Assembly: GCA_021824575.1 (NCBI GenBank)
Contig: JAKAKJ010000013.1
Location: 1-43,587, forward strand
Source: Chloroflexota bacterium
Lineage (GTDB): Bacteria; Chloroflexota; Anaerolineae; Anaerolineales; Villigracilaceae
Reading direction: 5' to 3'
DNA length: 43,587 nt
In this document: positions 1 through 8,647 of the stretch, in pieces
Position numbering within the stretch: the first letter of the stretch is position 1
Layout of the letters: the number at the start of each line of letters is the position of its first letter
The notes under the pieces: generated by a model
What the model was told of the DNA's origin: nothing
What the model saw: only the letters and a program-made list of their open reading frames with translations
The model's database searches: none
Program-made: the position numbers and the translations under genes

Positions 1-669
1 GCCGAGATTCAGCAAGCCACATCCATGGGACATCCCATCCAAAATCTGGTTGCGACGCGCGGCACGCAGCCGCCGGAACTAATCCTCGGCGCACATTATG
101 ATTCGCGTTTGTGGGCAAACCGCGATCCTGATCCCGCCAAACAGCAACAGCCTGTGCCCGGCGCAGATGACGGCGCGTCCGGCGTCGCGGTTCTTCTGGA
201 GTTGGCAAGAACACTGCCGGAAAATTCGATTCCGGTCGAAATGGTTTTCTTCGACGCCGAAGACAATGGCGAAATCCCCGGCTGGGACTGGCTTCTTGGT
301 TCAAAGGCTTTCGTTCAATCCATGACCGTCAAGCCAAAGGAAATGATTCTGGTAGATATGGTCGGCGGCGAAAACCTGAGCCTGCCAATGGAAGCAAGCT
401 CCAGCATTGCGCTCCGCACTTCGATCTGGGACACCGCGGCAAAGTTGGGTTATGGGAATATATTCATCCCGCAGGTAAAGTACAACATCGAAGACGATCA
501 TTGGCCGTTCCTTCAGGCTGGTATTCCCGCGGTGGATATTATTGATATTGACTACCCTTACTGGCACACTACATCCGATACGCCGGACCACGTTTCAGCG
601 CAAAGCCTGCAAATTGTCGGCGACGTGTTGTGGACGTGGATCAGCCAGCAAAATCAGCAATCAAATTAA
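1..669 (+). CDS. M28-family zinc peptidase / glutaminyl-peptide cyclotransferase-like protein (5' partial)
   Basis: The reading frame is open from the first base, so the true start lies outside the window. The visible part has the zinc-ligand motifs of family M28 in order: GAHYDS (His), PGADDGASG (bridging Asp), FFDAEDNGE (Glu) and, near the C-terminus, WHTTSDTPDHVS (His). The segment EDDHWPFLQAGIPAVDIIDID just before that resembles the DDHIPFL region of glutaminyl-peptide cyclotransferases, which share the M28 fold and make N-terminal pyroglutamate. Family membership is clear; whether it is a cyclotransferase or an aminopeptidase is inference. Any signal peptide would be in the missing part. 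The next gene starts about 60 bases downstream on the same strand. Confidence 0.85.
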   Translation, partial: AEIQQATSMGHPIQNLVATRGTQPPELILGAHYDSRLWANRDPDPAKQQQPVPGADDGASGVAVLLELARTLPENSIPVEMVFFDAEDNGEIPGWDWLLGSKAFVQSMTVKPKEMILVDMVGGENLSLPMEASSSIALRTSIWDTAAKLGYGNIFIPQVKYNIEDDHWPFLQAGIPAVDIIDIDYPYWHTTSDTPDHVSAQSLQIVGDVLWTWISQQNQQSN

Positions 670-728
670 AATCCGCGAAAGGCGCGGTTCAGCGTAAACT
701 TGGAGAAGCCGAGGAAATTACCCATTCA

Positions 729-1997
729 ATGAGAGCCGCCGAGCTTTTGACACAAGTCCGTACAACCTGGTTGCAGCGCGTTTCCGTGAGTCTGGCTCGC
801 GGCACGGGCGCACGCCAGCCGTTTGGTCAACAGCTCGAACGCTTTTACGATTGTCTGCAGCAGGCGGTGACGAGCGGGAATCCGGCCTGGCTGGATTCAA
901 TCCTACTCGAGTGGACAGGCTCGCCCACCTTGACTGATTTGCAGCAGCAAAAAAACAATGTCTCCGAATTGCTGACCAAAATCATTTCGATCACGAACGA
1001 CGTCGCCATCGAAAATCTGGCCGAGCAGGACGCGCTCGACCTGTTGACGACCATCACGCCGTTTTACACATACGCCCTCGAAAAGACTGCGCGGCTCGAA
1101 ATGGAAGCGCGTGTGAATTACATTTCGAACGAACTGATCGAAATGCAGCAGAAGTTGGAACGACTCGACAAGACAAAGTCGAACTTTATTTCGGTCGCGG
1201 CGCACGAGTTGAAGACACCGCTGACGCTCATCGAAGGGTACGCCGCCATGATGCGCGACAGCGTCTCGAAGGACGGCAACCATCAGATTGATACGCTCCT
1301 GACGGGCGTCAACACCGGCATCCAGCGCCTGCGCGCAATCATTGACGATATGATTGACGTCTCGGTGATTGACAATAACCTGCTTTCGCTCAACATGCAG
1401 CCGCTTTGGCTTAGTCATCTTTTTGAAATACTCCAACGCGATCTCGAAAACGTGACCCGCGAACGGCATCTGGATTTGGAATTCAAACCTTTCGAGGGCA
1501 GCGAATTGTGGATCTACGCAGACACAGAACGTCTATATCAGGCGTTCTATAACGTGCTGACCAACGCCATCAAATACACGCCCGATCACGGCAGGATCAC
1601 CATTGACGGGCGGATGCTCCCCGGATTTATTGAAATCACCGTGACCGATACCGGCATCGGAATCTCGCCGGAAAACCAGGCTGTCATTTTCGAAAAATTC
1701 GGACAGGTTGGGCGCGCCAATCTGCATTCCAGCGGCAAAACCAAATTCAAAGGCGGAGGCCCAGGTCTGGGATTGCCCATCACGCGTGGTATCATCGAAG
1801 CGCACGGCGGCACGATCTGGGTCGAGTCGGATGGTTATGATGAAGAGAAATGTCCCGGCTCGAAATTCCACATCCTGATCCCCGCCCGCACCGAGGCGAC
1901 CGACCCGAAGATCGCAAAGCTTTTCGGAAAACTGGAGAAAGCGCAACCTGAACCCGATGGCAAAGAGAATCCCTCAACCGACGCATCCGCCCCGTGA
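729..1997 (+). CDS. Soluble sensor histidine kinase
   Basis: This is a cytoplasmic histidine kinase of about 422 residues with no membrane segment. The N-terminal ~120 residues are helical and resemble RsbRD-type sensory domains. A coiled coil follows (about 115-155), then the HisKA box FISVAAHELKTPL with the phospho-acceptor His near residue 159. The ATPase boxes are N (NVLTNAIKYTPDHG), G1 (DTGIGISPE), F (FEKFGQVG) and G2 (GPGLGLPITRGIIEAHGG). The frame is open back to 630, but that would overlap the previous gene. The ATG at 729 follows a GAGGAA and leaves the upstream gene intact, so I chose it. No response regulator is adjacent, so the partner is unknown. The 3' end overlaps hflX by 41 bases. 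Confidence 0.87.
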   Translation: MRAAELLTQVRTTWLQRVSVSLARGTGARQPFGQQLERFYDCLQQAVTSGNPAWLDSILLEWTGSPTLTDLQQQKNNVSELLTKIISITNDVAIENLAEQDALDLLTTITPFYTYALEKTARLEMEARVNYISNELIEMQQKLERLDKTKSNFISVAAHELKTPLTLIEGYAAMMRDSVSKDGNHQIDTLLTGVNTGIQRLRAIIDDMIDVSVIDNNLLSLNMQPLWLSHLFEILQRDLENVTRERHLDLEFKPFEGSELWIYADTERLYQAFYNVLTNAIKYTPDHGRITIDGRMLPGFIEITVTDTGIGISPENQAVIFEKFGQVGRANLHSSGKTKFKGGGPGLGLPITRGIIEAHGGTIWVESDGYDEEKCPGSKFHILIPARTEATDPKIAKLFGKLEKAQPEPDGKENPSTDASAP

Positions 1998-3309
1998 GCG
2001 CGCGTTTCTCGTCGGTGTTGAAATCCACCAGCAAAAAAACAATTTATCGCTCGAAGATTCGCTTACTGAACTTGCCCTGCTTGCCGATACAGCCGGGCTT
2101 GAAGTTGTTGGTGAACTAACACAAAAGCTGGACCGTCCTCACGTTGGAACATACATCGGCCCGGGCAAGGTGGAGGAGCTAAAAGCGCTGGCCGAAGAAA
2201 CTCTCGCGCAGGTAGTCATCTTCGACGATGAACTTTCGCCGCGGCACCAACGGGAACTGGAGGAGGCACTGGGATTGAATATCCGCGTGCTCGACCGGAC
2301 GGCTTTGATTCTCGACATCTTCGCCCAGCACGCACACACCGCGGAAGGAATGGTGCAAGTCGAGCTGGCTCAATACGAATATTTATTGCCGCGTCTTACT
2401 GGACAGTGGACGCATCTTGCCCGGCAGGCTGGTGGTGGCGGCGGGCGAACCGGCTCGGTCGGTGGCGTGGGTTTGCGCGGTCCCGGTGAAACACAACTGG
2501 AAGTGGACCGGCGCTCCATCCGCACTCGGATCGCACACCTGAAGCGCGAACTGGAAAAAGTCCGCGCACATCGCATGCGATACCGTGCACAACGTAAGCG
2601 TTCACGCATCCCAACTGTGGCATTGGTCGGCTACACCAATGCAGGCAAATCCACGCTCCTGAATCGCGTCGCAAAAGCGGACGCGTATGTGGCAAATCAA
2701 CTTTTCGCCACGCTGGACCCCACCACTCGCCGAATCGAATTGCCGGGCGGTTATCAAGCTTTATTGACTGACACCGTGGGCTTCATTCAAAAATTGCCGA
2801 CGGCGTTGGTCGCGGCTTTCCGCGCCACACTGGAAGAAATCGCCGAAGCGGATTTGCTTTTGCACGTGGTGGATATTTCACACGCCAACGCGTTGAATCA
2901 ATATCAATCTGTGCAGGAAACGCTGAAAGAGATCGGCGCGGGGCACATCCCAGCCGTCACGGCGTTGAATAAAATAGACCGCCTCAGCCAGCCCGAAGTC
3001 GCGCGCGAGACGGCACGTCAATATCCAAAATCGGTTGCCATCTCGGCCCGCGAAGGAATCGGTCTGCCCGATCTCCTGGATTTGATCAAGAAAGAATTGT
3101 ACGAGACATACACCCCCATCCTTGTCAAATTGCCTTACCAACAAGGCGCGTTGATTTCACTATTTCACGAAAGCGGACAAGTCGAACGCATAGAGCACGA
3201 ACGCGGCGGCGTGCTGATGCAGGGACGCATCCCCGGACGCCTGGCTGCACAGTTCTCCGCATGGCAGGTGTCTGGCGACGAACCTGAACCCGAAGAGGAG
3301 GAAATCTGA
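1957..3309 (+). CDS. hflX: GTPase HflX
   Basis: HflX is a ribosome-associated GTPase that splits or rescues stalled 70S ribosomes under stress. The 450-residue protein has the N-terminal HflX domain (glycine-rich segment GGGGGRTGSVGGVGLRGPGETQLE around 160-180), a helical linker rich in Arg/Lys, and the GTPase domain: G1 VALVGYTNAGKSTLL, G3 DTVGF, G4 TALNKID. Length and order match the family. Its start lies inside the end of the histidine-kinase gene (41-base overlap), so the two are probably translated from one mRNA. It ends in TGATG, shared with the start of the next gene. Confidence 0.96.
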   Translation: MAKRIPQPTHPPRERAFLVGVEIHQQKNNLSLEDSLTELALLADTAGLEVVGELTQKLDRPHVGTYIGPGKVEELKALAEETLAQVVIFDDELSPRHQRELEEALGLNIRVLDRTALILDIFAQHAHTAEGMVQVELAQYEYLLPRLTGQWTHLARQAGGGGGRTGSVGGVGLRGPGETQLEVDRRSIRTRIAHLKRELEKVRAHRMRYRAQRKRSRIPTVALVGYTNAGKSTLLNRVAKADAYVANQLFATLDPTTRRIELPGGYQALLTDTVGFIQKLPTALVAAFRATLEEIAEADLLLHVVDISHANALNQYQSVQETLKEIGAGHIPAVTALNKIDRLSQPEVARETARQYPKSVAISAREGIGLPDLLDLIKKELYETYTPILVKLPYQQGALISLFHESGQVERIEHERGGVLMQGRIPGRLAAQFSAWQVSGDEPEPEEEEI

Positions 3310-3521
3310 TGTCCAAATTGCTTGATGAGCTTTCTGAATATCTCGCGCACCGCAAGGGGCTGCTGCCTATCATTGGGATTGTGCTTATTCTGGTCAATCT
3401 TGTTCTGCAATTTTTGCTCTCACCGCTGGGGCCAGCAGGATGGCTGGTCAGCACCAACCTTTTGTTGCACATCGGACTCGTGGTCGCCATCTTCGGATTG
3501 ATGCTGGCATGGGCGTTGTAG
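3309..3521 (+). CDS. Small two-helix membrane protein
   Basis: A 70-residue protein of unknown function. After a charged N-terminus (about 17 residues) it has two hydrophobic helices, roughly 19-37 and 45-69, joined by a short SPLGPAGW turn. The start overlaps the hflX stop in a TGATG junction behind a good purine-rich Shine-Dalgarno (gaggaggaaatc), which supports real translation. Its end overlaps the start of the glycosyltransferase gene by 13 bases. I recognise no family. Confidence 0.65.
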   Translation: MSKLLDELSEYLAHRKGLLPIIGIVLILVNLVLQFLLSPLGPAGWLVSTNLLLHIGLVVAIFGLMLAWAL

Positions 3522-5086
3522 AAACAGACTCAAGAGAAAAACGATTCTGGATTTGGTTATTTCTGGCCGGGTTAATCGCCGGCCTTATTTTACGTTTTTA
3601 TCTTGCCAGTTTCGCACAGATGCCAGGGCACGGCGATTCCGCGTTTTACTACACCGTTGCAAAAAACATAGCAAGCGGCCGCGGACCGGTCATTGATTAC
3701 ATCGTCTATTTTTTCAGCGGACTTTTGCCGCTTCCCCATTACGCCGGCGATTTTTGGAATCCGACCGCATCATTTCTGATCGCGATTCCAATGATTCTAT
3801 TTGGCAGGACAATTTCCGCTGCGTTGATCGCGCCGATTGTGTTTGGCATTATCCCGGCTGTTGCCGGATATTTAGCCGGAAAACATTTTTCCGGTTCCGT
3901 TAAAATCGGTGCGCTGACCGGAATCCTGACGTTCTTTTCGCCATTCCAAGTTTGGTTTTCGACAACAACAGAAGCAATCATTTTCGCGGGCGCATTCGGC
4001 GCAATCTCGATTTACTTCATGATGAGGGGATTCAAAAAGCCGAAATATTTTTTCCTTGCGGCGCTTTTTACTGGACTTGCCAACCTAATTCGACAGGACG
4101 ACATACTCCTCTTAGCTACACTCATAATTTGTATCCTGCTTGCTTCAACGACCTGGAAAGATAAATTTGCCATCGCGGCCGCGGCGGTTGGAATTCATCT
4201 GCTAATTTTATCTCCACTGATGGTTATGAATTACACGGAACTGCACGTATTATTCCCGCCCGGCCCGGCAAAAACCGCGTTCCTGACAACTTATGAAGAT
4301 TTCCATTCGTATGGAAAGGAAATTGATTGGCGAACTCTGCGAGCCACATTCGGCATCGTCGGCGTTCTCAGCCGCAGATGGCACACCGCCCTGGAAAATC
4401 TCGGACAAGTCAACGCTTTCCTCGATCCTGTCTTCACAGTATTATTTTTTGTCTCCCTTGCAGACGCACTTTTGATTCGTCGGGACAAAAACAAACTTCT
4501 GCTTCTCATCCCCGCCTCGGTTTTCGCTGTTTTCGAATATTTATTTTATACAGTCATTGCCAGTTTTTCTGGCCCCGGCTCGCTCATCAAAAGCCTGGGC
4601 ATACTCATGCCATTCGTTTGTTTGCTGATCGTGGACTTCTTTGCCAATTATCTGCACTCAAAATTGTTATTCACCAGCGCTGTAATCTTACTTTCCGTTT
4701 ATGCAGGCTATCAAGGTTTCGCAGCCAATTACAGCTCAACAATCTATTACAACCGCGTTTATCAGGAATACAAGATTGTCAAATCCATGATTGTCAATGA
4801 CGCAACTCAACAAGGCATGGACACCAACAATATTACCGTTTTGGCGCGCGACACATGGGACGTTTACGAAGGGACCGGATTCAAGACGGTTATGGTTCCG
4901 AATAATGATATCAACACCATCGTCTTCGTTGCCCAGCACTATGACGCGCGCTACATTCTGCTCCCGGCTTTGCGTCCACAATTAGATAAGATTTACTACA
5001 ACACAACACCCGATCCGCGATTTATTTTGGTTGGTTCTGTGCCAAACACGGACATAAAAATCTTCCGCATCGACTTCAATCAATAA
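3509..5086 (+). CDS. GT39-like (ArnT/PMT-type) membrane glycosyltransferase
   Basis: A 525-residue polytopic membrane protein with the outline of GT-C glycosyltransferases, which move a sugar from a polyprenyl-phosphate carrier to an acceptor on the outer face of the membrane. After the first helix (residues ~9-30) comes the loop GHGDSAFYYTVAKNI, whose acidic residue followed by aromatic residues corresponds to the catalytic DE/DS loop of PMT/ArnT proteins. About ten further helices follow, then a soluble C-terminal domain of ~130 residues. The frame is open from 3440, but the ATG at 3509 gives a natural N-terminus (short charged segment, then first helix) and only a 13-base overlap with the upstream gene. 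Acceptor and sugar cannot be deduced. Confidence 0.75.
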   Translation: MGVVETDSREKRFWIWLFLAGLIAGLILRFYLASFAQMPGHGDSAFYYTVAKNIASGRGPVIDYIVYFFSGLLPLPHYAGDFWNPTASFLIAIPMILFGRTISAALIAPIVFGIIPAVAGYLAGKHFSGSVKIGALTGILTFFSPFQVWFSTTTEAIIFAGAFGAISIYFMMRGFKKPKYFFLAALFTGLANLIRQDDILLLATLIICILLASTTWKDKFAIAAAAVGIHLLILSPLMVMNYTELHVLFPPGPAKTAFLTTYEDFHSYGKEIDWRTLRATFGIVGVLSRRWHTALENLGQVNAFLDPVFTVLFFVSLADALLIRRDKNKLLLLIPASVFAVFEYLFYTVIASFSGPGSLIKSLGILMPFVCLLIVDFFANYLHSKLLFTSAVILLSVYAGYQGFAANYSSTIYYNRVYQEYKIVKSMIVNDATQQGMDTNNITVLARDTWDVYEGTGFKTVMVPNNDINTIVFVAQHYDARYILLPALRPQLDKIYYNTTPDPRFILVGSVPNTDIKIFRIDFNQ

Positions 5087-5119
5087 AAAAATCAGGGCCG
5101 GTTCATAAACCAGCCCTGA
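5084..5119 (-). terminator. Rho-independent terminator for the acyl-CoA synthetase gene
   Basis: An inverted repeat TCAGGGC..GGTT / AACC..GCCCTGA with a CATA loop (5092-5119, one internal mismatch). On the minus strand it is followed by a run of seven T (the A run at 5084-5090). It lies about 110 bases past the stop of the minus-strand synthetase gene and abuts the stop of the plus-strand glycosyltransferase gene, so it may also impede readthrough from that side. Confidence 0.7.
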
Positions 5120-5227
5120 AAATCTATGGAATTGTCTAATCCCAAATGACGTATCAATATGTCATTGCTTCGCCCTTTCTGGACTCACAATGTCATTCTA
5201 TCTGCTTGGGTTTAGATACTCTCAAAT

Positions 5228-6859
5228 TTATTGTGCTTCCGGCAATTGATAATCTTTGTACTGCTGCCTCAGCACCTTCTTGTCAAACTTGCCTACACTC
5301 GTCTTTGGCACGGCATCAATGAAGACAATGTCGTCGGGCAAATACATTTTGTCGAAGCGCGTTCGCAGGTGGTCATAGATTTCGGCTTTGGTCAGATTAT
5401 CTTTGTAATCAGGTTTCGGGACAACGCAAGCCAGCGGGCGTTCCTGCCATTTCGGATGCGGAACCGCAATCACAGCCGCCTCCAAGACTTTCGGGTGCGC
5501 CATGATCACATTTTCCAAATCCTGGCTTGAAATCCACTCGCCGCCGCTCTTGACCAGATCCTTGGTGCGGTCAACGATCTGTACGAAACCTTCAGGGTCA
5601 ATCGTCACCACATCGCCGGTACGAAACCACCCGTCCATGAACGAATCCGCACTGCGATCATCATTGTAATAACTGCTAACGATCCACGGGCCGCGCACTT
5701 GTAGTTCGCCGAATGCTTTTCCGTCCCAGGGAATTTCTTTGCCAGAGTCGTCCACTGCGCGAATGTCCACGCCCGGCACAGATAACCCCTGTTTGGCGCG
5801 GATCGCAAAACGTTCTTCCTCCGGCAAATCCTGCTGATAACTTTTCAAATGGCTGACCGTTCCCAGCGGCGACATTTCGGTCATGCCCCACGCGTGGACA
5901 ACACGGATTCCATGTTTCTTTTCGAACGCTTCGATCATGGATTGTGGAGCGGCCGCGCCTCCGACGATCATTTCGCGCAGGCTGCTGAGATCGTAGCGCT
6001 CTTTATCGAGCAGCGCCAGCAATCCAAGCCAGAGAGTCGGGACGCCTGCTGTGATCGTTACCTTTTCGGATTGGATCAGTTCTGCAAGATCACGCGGCTG
6101 CAAATGTGGGCCGGGAAATACCAGCTTGGTTCCGAGCATGACCGCAGCGAACGGCGTGCCCCACGCCAACACATGAAACATCGGAACCACCGGGAGACAA
6201 ACATCGCGTTCCGAAATCCCGAAGGAATCGCTCATGCTCAAACCGAGACTGTGAAGATAAATGGAGCGATGCGAATACACCACACCCTTCGGATTGCCCG
6301 TTGTTCCGGATGTATAGCACATTGCTGCCGCATCATTTTCATTTAGATGCGGCCACGGATATTCAGGGCTGGCATTAGCCAGCAATTCCTCATAAGAATG
6401 AACCGGGCTGAGTGTTGTGCCTTCAGGAATCTTGTCGCCCATAACAACATAATGTTTGATACTCTTTAGCTGTGGTGCAAGTTTTTCGACCACTGGCAAA
6501 AGCGTCGGGTCAACAAATAAAACCTGATCATCTGCGTGGGCGACAATATACGTTAACTGGTCCGCTGGCAGCCGGAGATTTAGCGGATGCAAAACGGCCC
6601 CCATGCACGGCACGGCGAAATACAATTCGAGATGGCGCACATTGTTCCAGGCAAACGTCGCCACACGGTCGCCGCGCCGCACGCCGAGCTTTTCCAGCGC
6701 ATTGGAAAGCCGCGCCACGCGTTCGGTCATTTCACCATAAGTGAAACGCTCCAGGCTTGGCCCGGCCTTAGTGACAATTTCCTTTTTTGGGAAAAGCCGC
6801 CGCGCCCGTTCCAGCAACGGCGTCAACGTAAGCTGATAGTCCATCATCTGTCCTTGCAT
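5228..6859 (-). CDS. Long-chain acyl-CoA synthetase (AMP-forming)
   Basis: This ANL-superfamily enzyme of 543 residues activates a fatty acid (or similar carboxylate) with ATP to an acyl-adenylate and then to the CoA thioester in the cytoplasm. The P-loop motif YTSGTTGNPKG is at about 182-192. Other motifs are HAWGMTEMSPLGT (A5), GWFRTGDVV (A7), VDRTKDLVKSGGEWIS (A8 hinge) and the C-terminal KTSVGKFDKK with the catalytic Lys of A10. Length and the AWGMTEM motif fit the medium/long-chain FadD-like group; the exact chain length is not deducible. The start is fixed by a strong Shine-Dalgarno (aaaaggaggcttccc) just before the ATG. It is apparently monocistronic, with its own promoter and terminator. 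Confidence 0.93.
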   Translation of the reverse strand: MQGQMMDYQLTLTPLLERARRLFPKKEIVTKAGPSLERFTYGEMTERVARLSNALEKLGVRRGDRVATFAWNNVRHLELYFAVPCMGAVLHPLNLRLPADQLTYIVAHADDQVLFVDPTLLPVVEKLAPQLKSIKHYVVMGDKIPEGTTLSPVHSYEELLANASPEYPWPHLNENDAAAMCYTSGTTGNPKGVVYSHRSIYLHSLGLSMSDSFGISERDVCLPVVPMFHVLAWGTPFAAVMLGTKLVFPGPHLQPRDLAELIQSEKVTITAGVPTLWLGLLALLDKERYDLSSLREMIVGGAAAPQSMIEAFEKKHGIRVVHAWGMTEMSPLGTVSHLKSYQQDLPEEERFAIRAKQGLSVPGVDIRAVDDSGKEIPWDGKAFGELQVRGPWIVSSYYNDDRSADSFMDGWFRTGDVVTIDPEGFVQIVDRTKDLVKSGGEWISSQDLENVIMAHPKVLEAAVIAVPHPKWQERPLACVVPKPDYKDNLTKAEIYDHLRTRFDKMYLPDDIVFIDAVPKTSVGKFDKKVLRQQYKDYQLPEAQ

Positions 6860-6887
6860 GGGAAGCCTCCTTTTGCGAATTTATTCG

Positions 6888-6916
6888 ATTTTAGCTCAGC
6901 GGCGAGTCAAATACAA
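6888..6916 (-). promoter_or_regulatory. Probable sigma70 promoter of the acyl-CoA synthetase gene
   Basis: On the minus strand there is TTGTAT (6916-6911), a 17-base spacer and TAAAAT (6893-6888), about 30 bases before the start codon. The short inverted repeat CGAAT-TT-ATTCG at 6876-6887, between the -10 and the Shine-Dalgarno, could be part of an operator; that is a guess. Confidence 0.45.
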
Positions 6917-6946
6917 TGAAGAAATTCGGACGGAATCTGGATAATG

Positions 6947-6986
6947 AACATGCAATCGCCTCGTATGCCGAAGGCGATTGCATGTT
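6947..6986 (-). terminator. Perfect 15-bp hairpin downstream of pckA
   Basis: AACATGCAATCGCCT (6947-6961) and its exact reverse complement (6972-6986) are separated by a 10-base loop. The hairpin begins about 14 bases after the pckA stop. There is no T run on either side, so it is either a non-canonical terminator or an mRNA 3'-end stabiliser. Confidence 0.5.
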
Positions 6987-7000
6987 GTTCGGTGTTTCAG

Positions 7001-8647
7001 TTATATACGGGGTCCCGCATCCATGACCTCCTGCGGCGTATGATCTTCGAACTTCTTGAAATTCTCGATGAAGCGCGCCGCAAGATCGCGATAGCGCTTA
7101 TCGTATTCTTTTTGGTCATGCCACGAGCCAGCGGGATCAAGAACCTCGTCCGGCACATCGGGACACTGCGTTGGAACTTCAAAGCCGAAGATTGGATCTT
7201 TCTTATACTTGACGTTATCCAGTTTTCCATTCAACGCGGCTGAAAGCAGGGCGCGCGTGTATTTAATGCTGATGCGTTTGCCAATGCCGTATGGCCCGCC
7301 GACCCAGCCTGTGTTAACCAGCCAGCATTTGACGTTATATCTATCAATTTTGCGTTTAAGTATATCAGCGTAGTAATACGGATGATGCACCATGAACGGT
7401 CCACCGAAGCAAGCCGAGAAAGTGATCTCCGGCTCGTCGCGCAGACCAATTTCCGTGCCGCCGACTTTGGATGTATAACCCGATATGAATTGATACAATG
7501 CCTGATTTGGTGTCAGCCGCGCAATGGGCGGCATCACGCCAGATGCATCGCAGGTCAGGAAAATAACATTTTTCGGATGCCCGGCTTTCTTTTCCGGCAC
7601 AGCATTATCAATGAATTCCAGCGGATAGGATGCGCGCGTGTTCTCTGTCAATGTATCATCGTCAAGATCAATGTAACGCGTCACCGGATCAAAAACTACA
7701 TTTTCCAGAACAGTACCAAATCGTTTGGTCGTCGCGTAAATTTCGGGCTCAGCGGTCGCCGAGAGGCCAATGACTTTTGCGTAGCATCCGCCTTCAAAGT
7801 TGAAAACACCGTCGTCACTCCAGCCGTGCTCATCGTCCCCGATGAGGCGGCGCGTGGGATCCGCTGACAGCGTGGTCTTGCCTGTCCCACTGAGGCCAAA
7901 GAACAAAGCCACATCATCCGCATCTTTTGGATTCACATTCGCCGAGCAGTGCATTGATAGCACGCCTTCAAGCGGAAGGAGATAATTCAAAATCGTGAAG
8001 ACCGACTTTTTGATCTCACCTGCGTAACCGGTGTTGCCGATGATGGCGAGTTTCTTTTCAAACGATAAGCAGATGAACGTTTCGGTCGCGGTATTATCCA
8101 GTGGCGGCATGCCTTTGAACGATGGTAAGGCCACAATCGTAAACTCGGGCACGAAGCGTTTGTATTCTTCGAGTGATTCCGGCGGAATGAACATGTTACG
8201 AACGAACATGCTGTGCCAAGCAAGTTCGGTCACGATGCGAATCGGCAGGCGATAATTTTCATCGGCGCCTGCTTTCAAATCCTGGACGAAAACATCACGT
8301 CCCTGCAAGAACCCCAACATGCGGTCGTACAAAACTTCAAACTTCTCCGGCGCAAACGGACGATTATATTGTCCCCACCAAACATGGCCTTCACTGGAAA
8401 CCTCTCGCACGATGAACTTGTCAGTTGCTGAGCGCGCCGTGTGTTTACCGGTGTTCGCCACAAACGGTCCACCCGCAGTCGTCGCGCCTTCGCCGCGGAA
8501 AACCGCTTCTTCATACAATGCTTCGGTTGGAAGATTCCAATAAGCCAGCCGCAAATTTCCAATGCCGTGATTCGATAAGTTGTAATCCGCCCTGCGAACC
8601 TGGGCAATCGACTCTGCAGGCGTTTTGATATTGAGCAAATTGTTCAT
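7001..8647 (-). CDS. pckA: Phosphoenolpyruvate carboxykinase (ATP)
   Basis: PckA converts oxaloacetate and ATP to PEP, CO2 and ADP, the entry step of gluconeogenesis (EC 4.1.1.49), in the cytoplasm. The 548-residue protein has the ATP-type kinase-1a P-loop GLSGTGKTTLSADP (251-264), the upstream substrate segment GNTGYAGEIKKSVFTILNYLLP and the metal region DDEHGW, and it lacks the GTP-enzyme features. Length matches the ATP family. The start codon overlaps the aminotransferase stop (ATGA), so the two genes are translationally coupled. Confidence 0.97.
   Translation of the reverse strand: MNNLLNIKTPAESIAQVRRADYNLSNHGIGNLRLAYWNLPTEALYEEAVFRGEGATTAGGPFVANTGKHTARSATDKFIVREVSSEGHVWWGQYNRPFAPEKFEVLYDRMLGFLQGRDVFVQDLKAGADENYRLPIRIVTELAWHSMFVRNMFIPPESLEEYKRFVPEFTIVALPSFKGMPPLDNTATETFICLSFEKKLAIIGNTGYAGEIKKSVFTILNYLLPLEGVLSMHCSANVNPKDADDVALFFGLSGTGKTTLSADPTRRLIGDDEHGWSDDGVFNFEGGCYAKVIGLSATAEPEIYATTKRFGTVLENVVFDPVTRYIDLDDDTLTENTRASYPLEFIDNAVPEKKAGHPKNVIFLTCDASGVMPPIARLTPNQALYQFISGYTSKVGGTEIGLRDEPEITFSACFGGPFMVHHPYYYADILKRKIDRYNVKCWLVNTGWVGGPYGIGKRISIKYTRALLSAALNGKLDNVKYKKDPIFGFEVPTQCPDVPDEVLDPAGSWHDQKEYDKRYRDLAARFIENFKKFEDHTPQEVMDAGPRI

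Noticed and set aside
903-1469. A 188-codon minus-strand frame
   Set aside because: It is antisense to the histidine kinase; no recognisable motif and no Shine-Dalgarno support.
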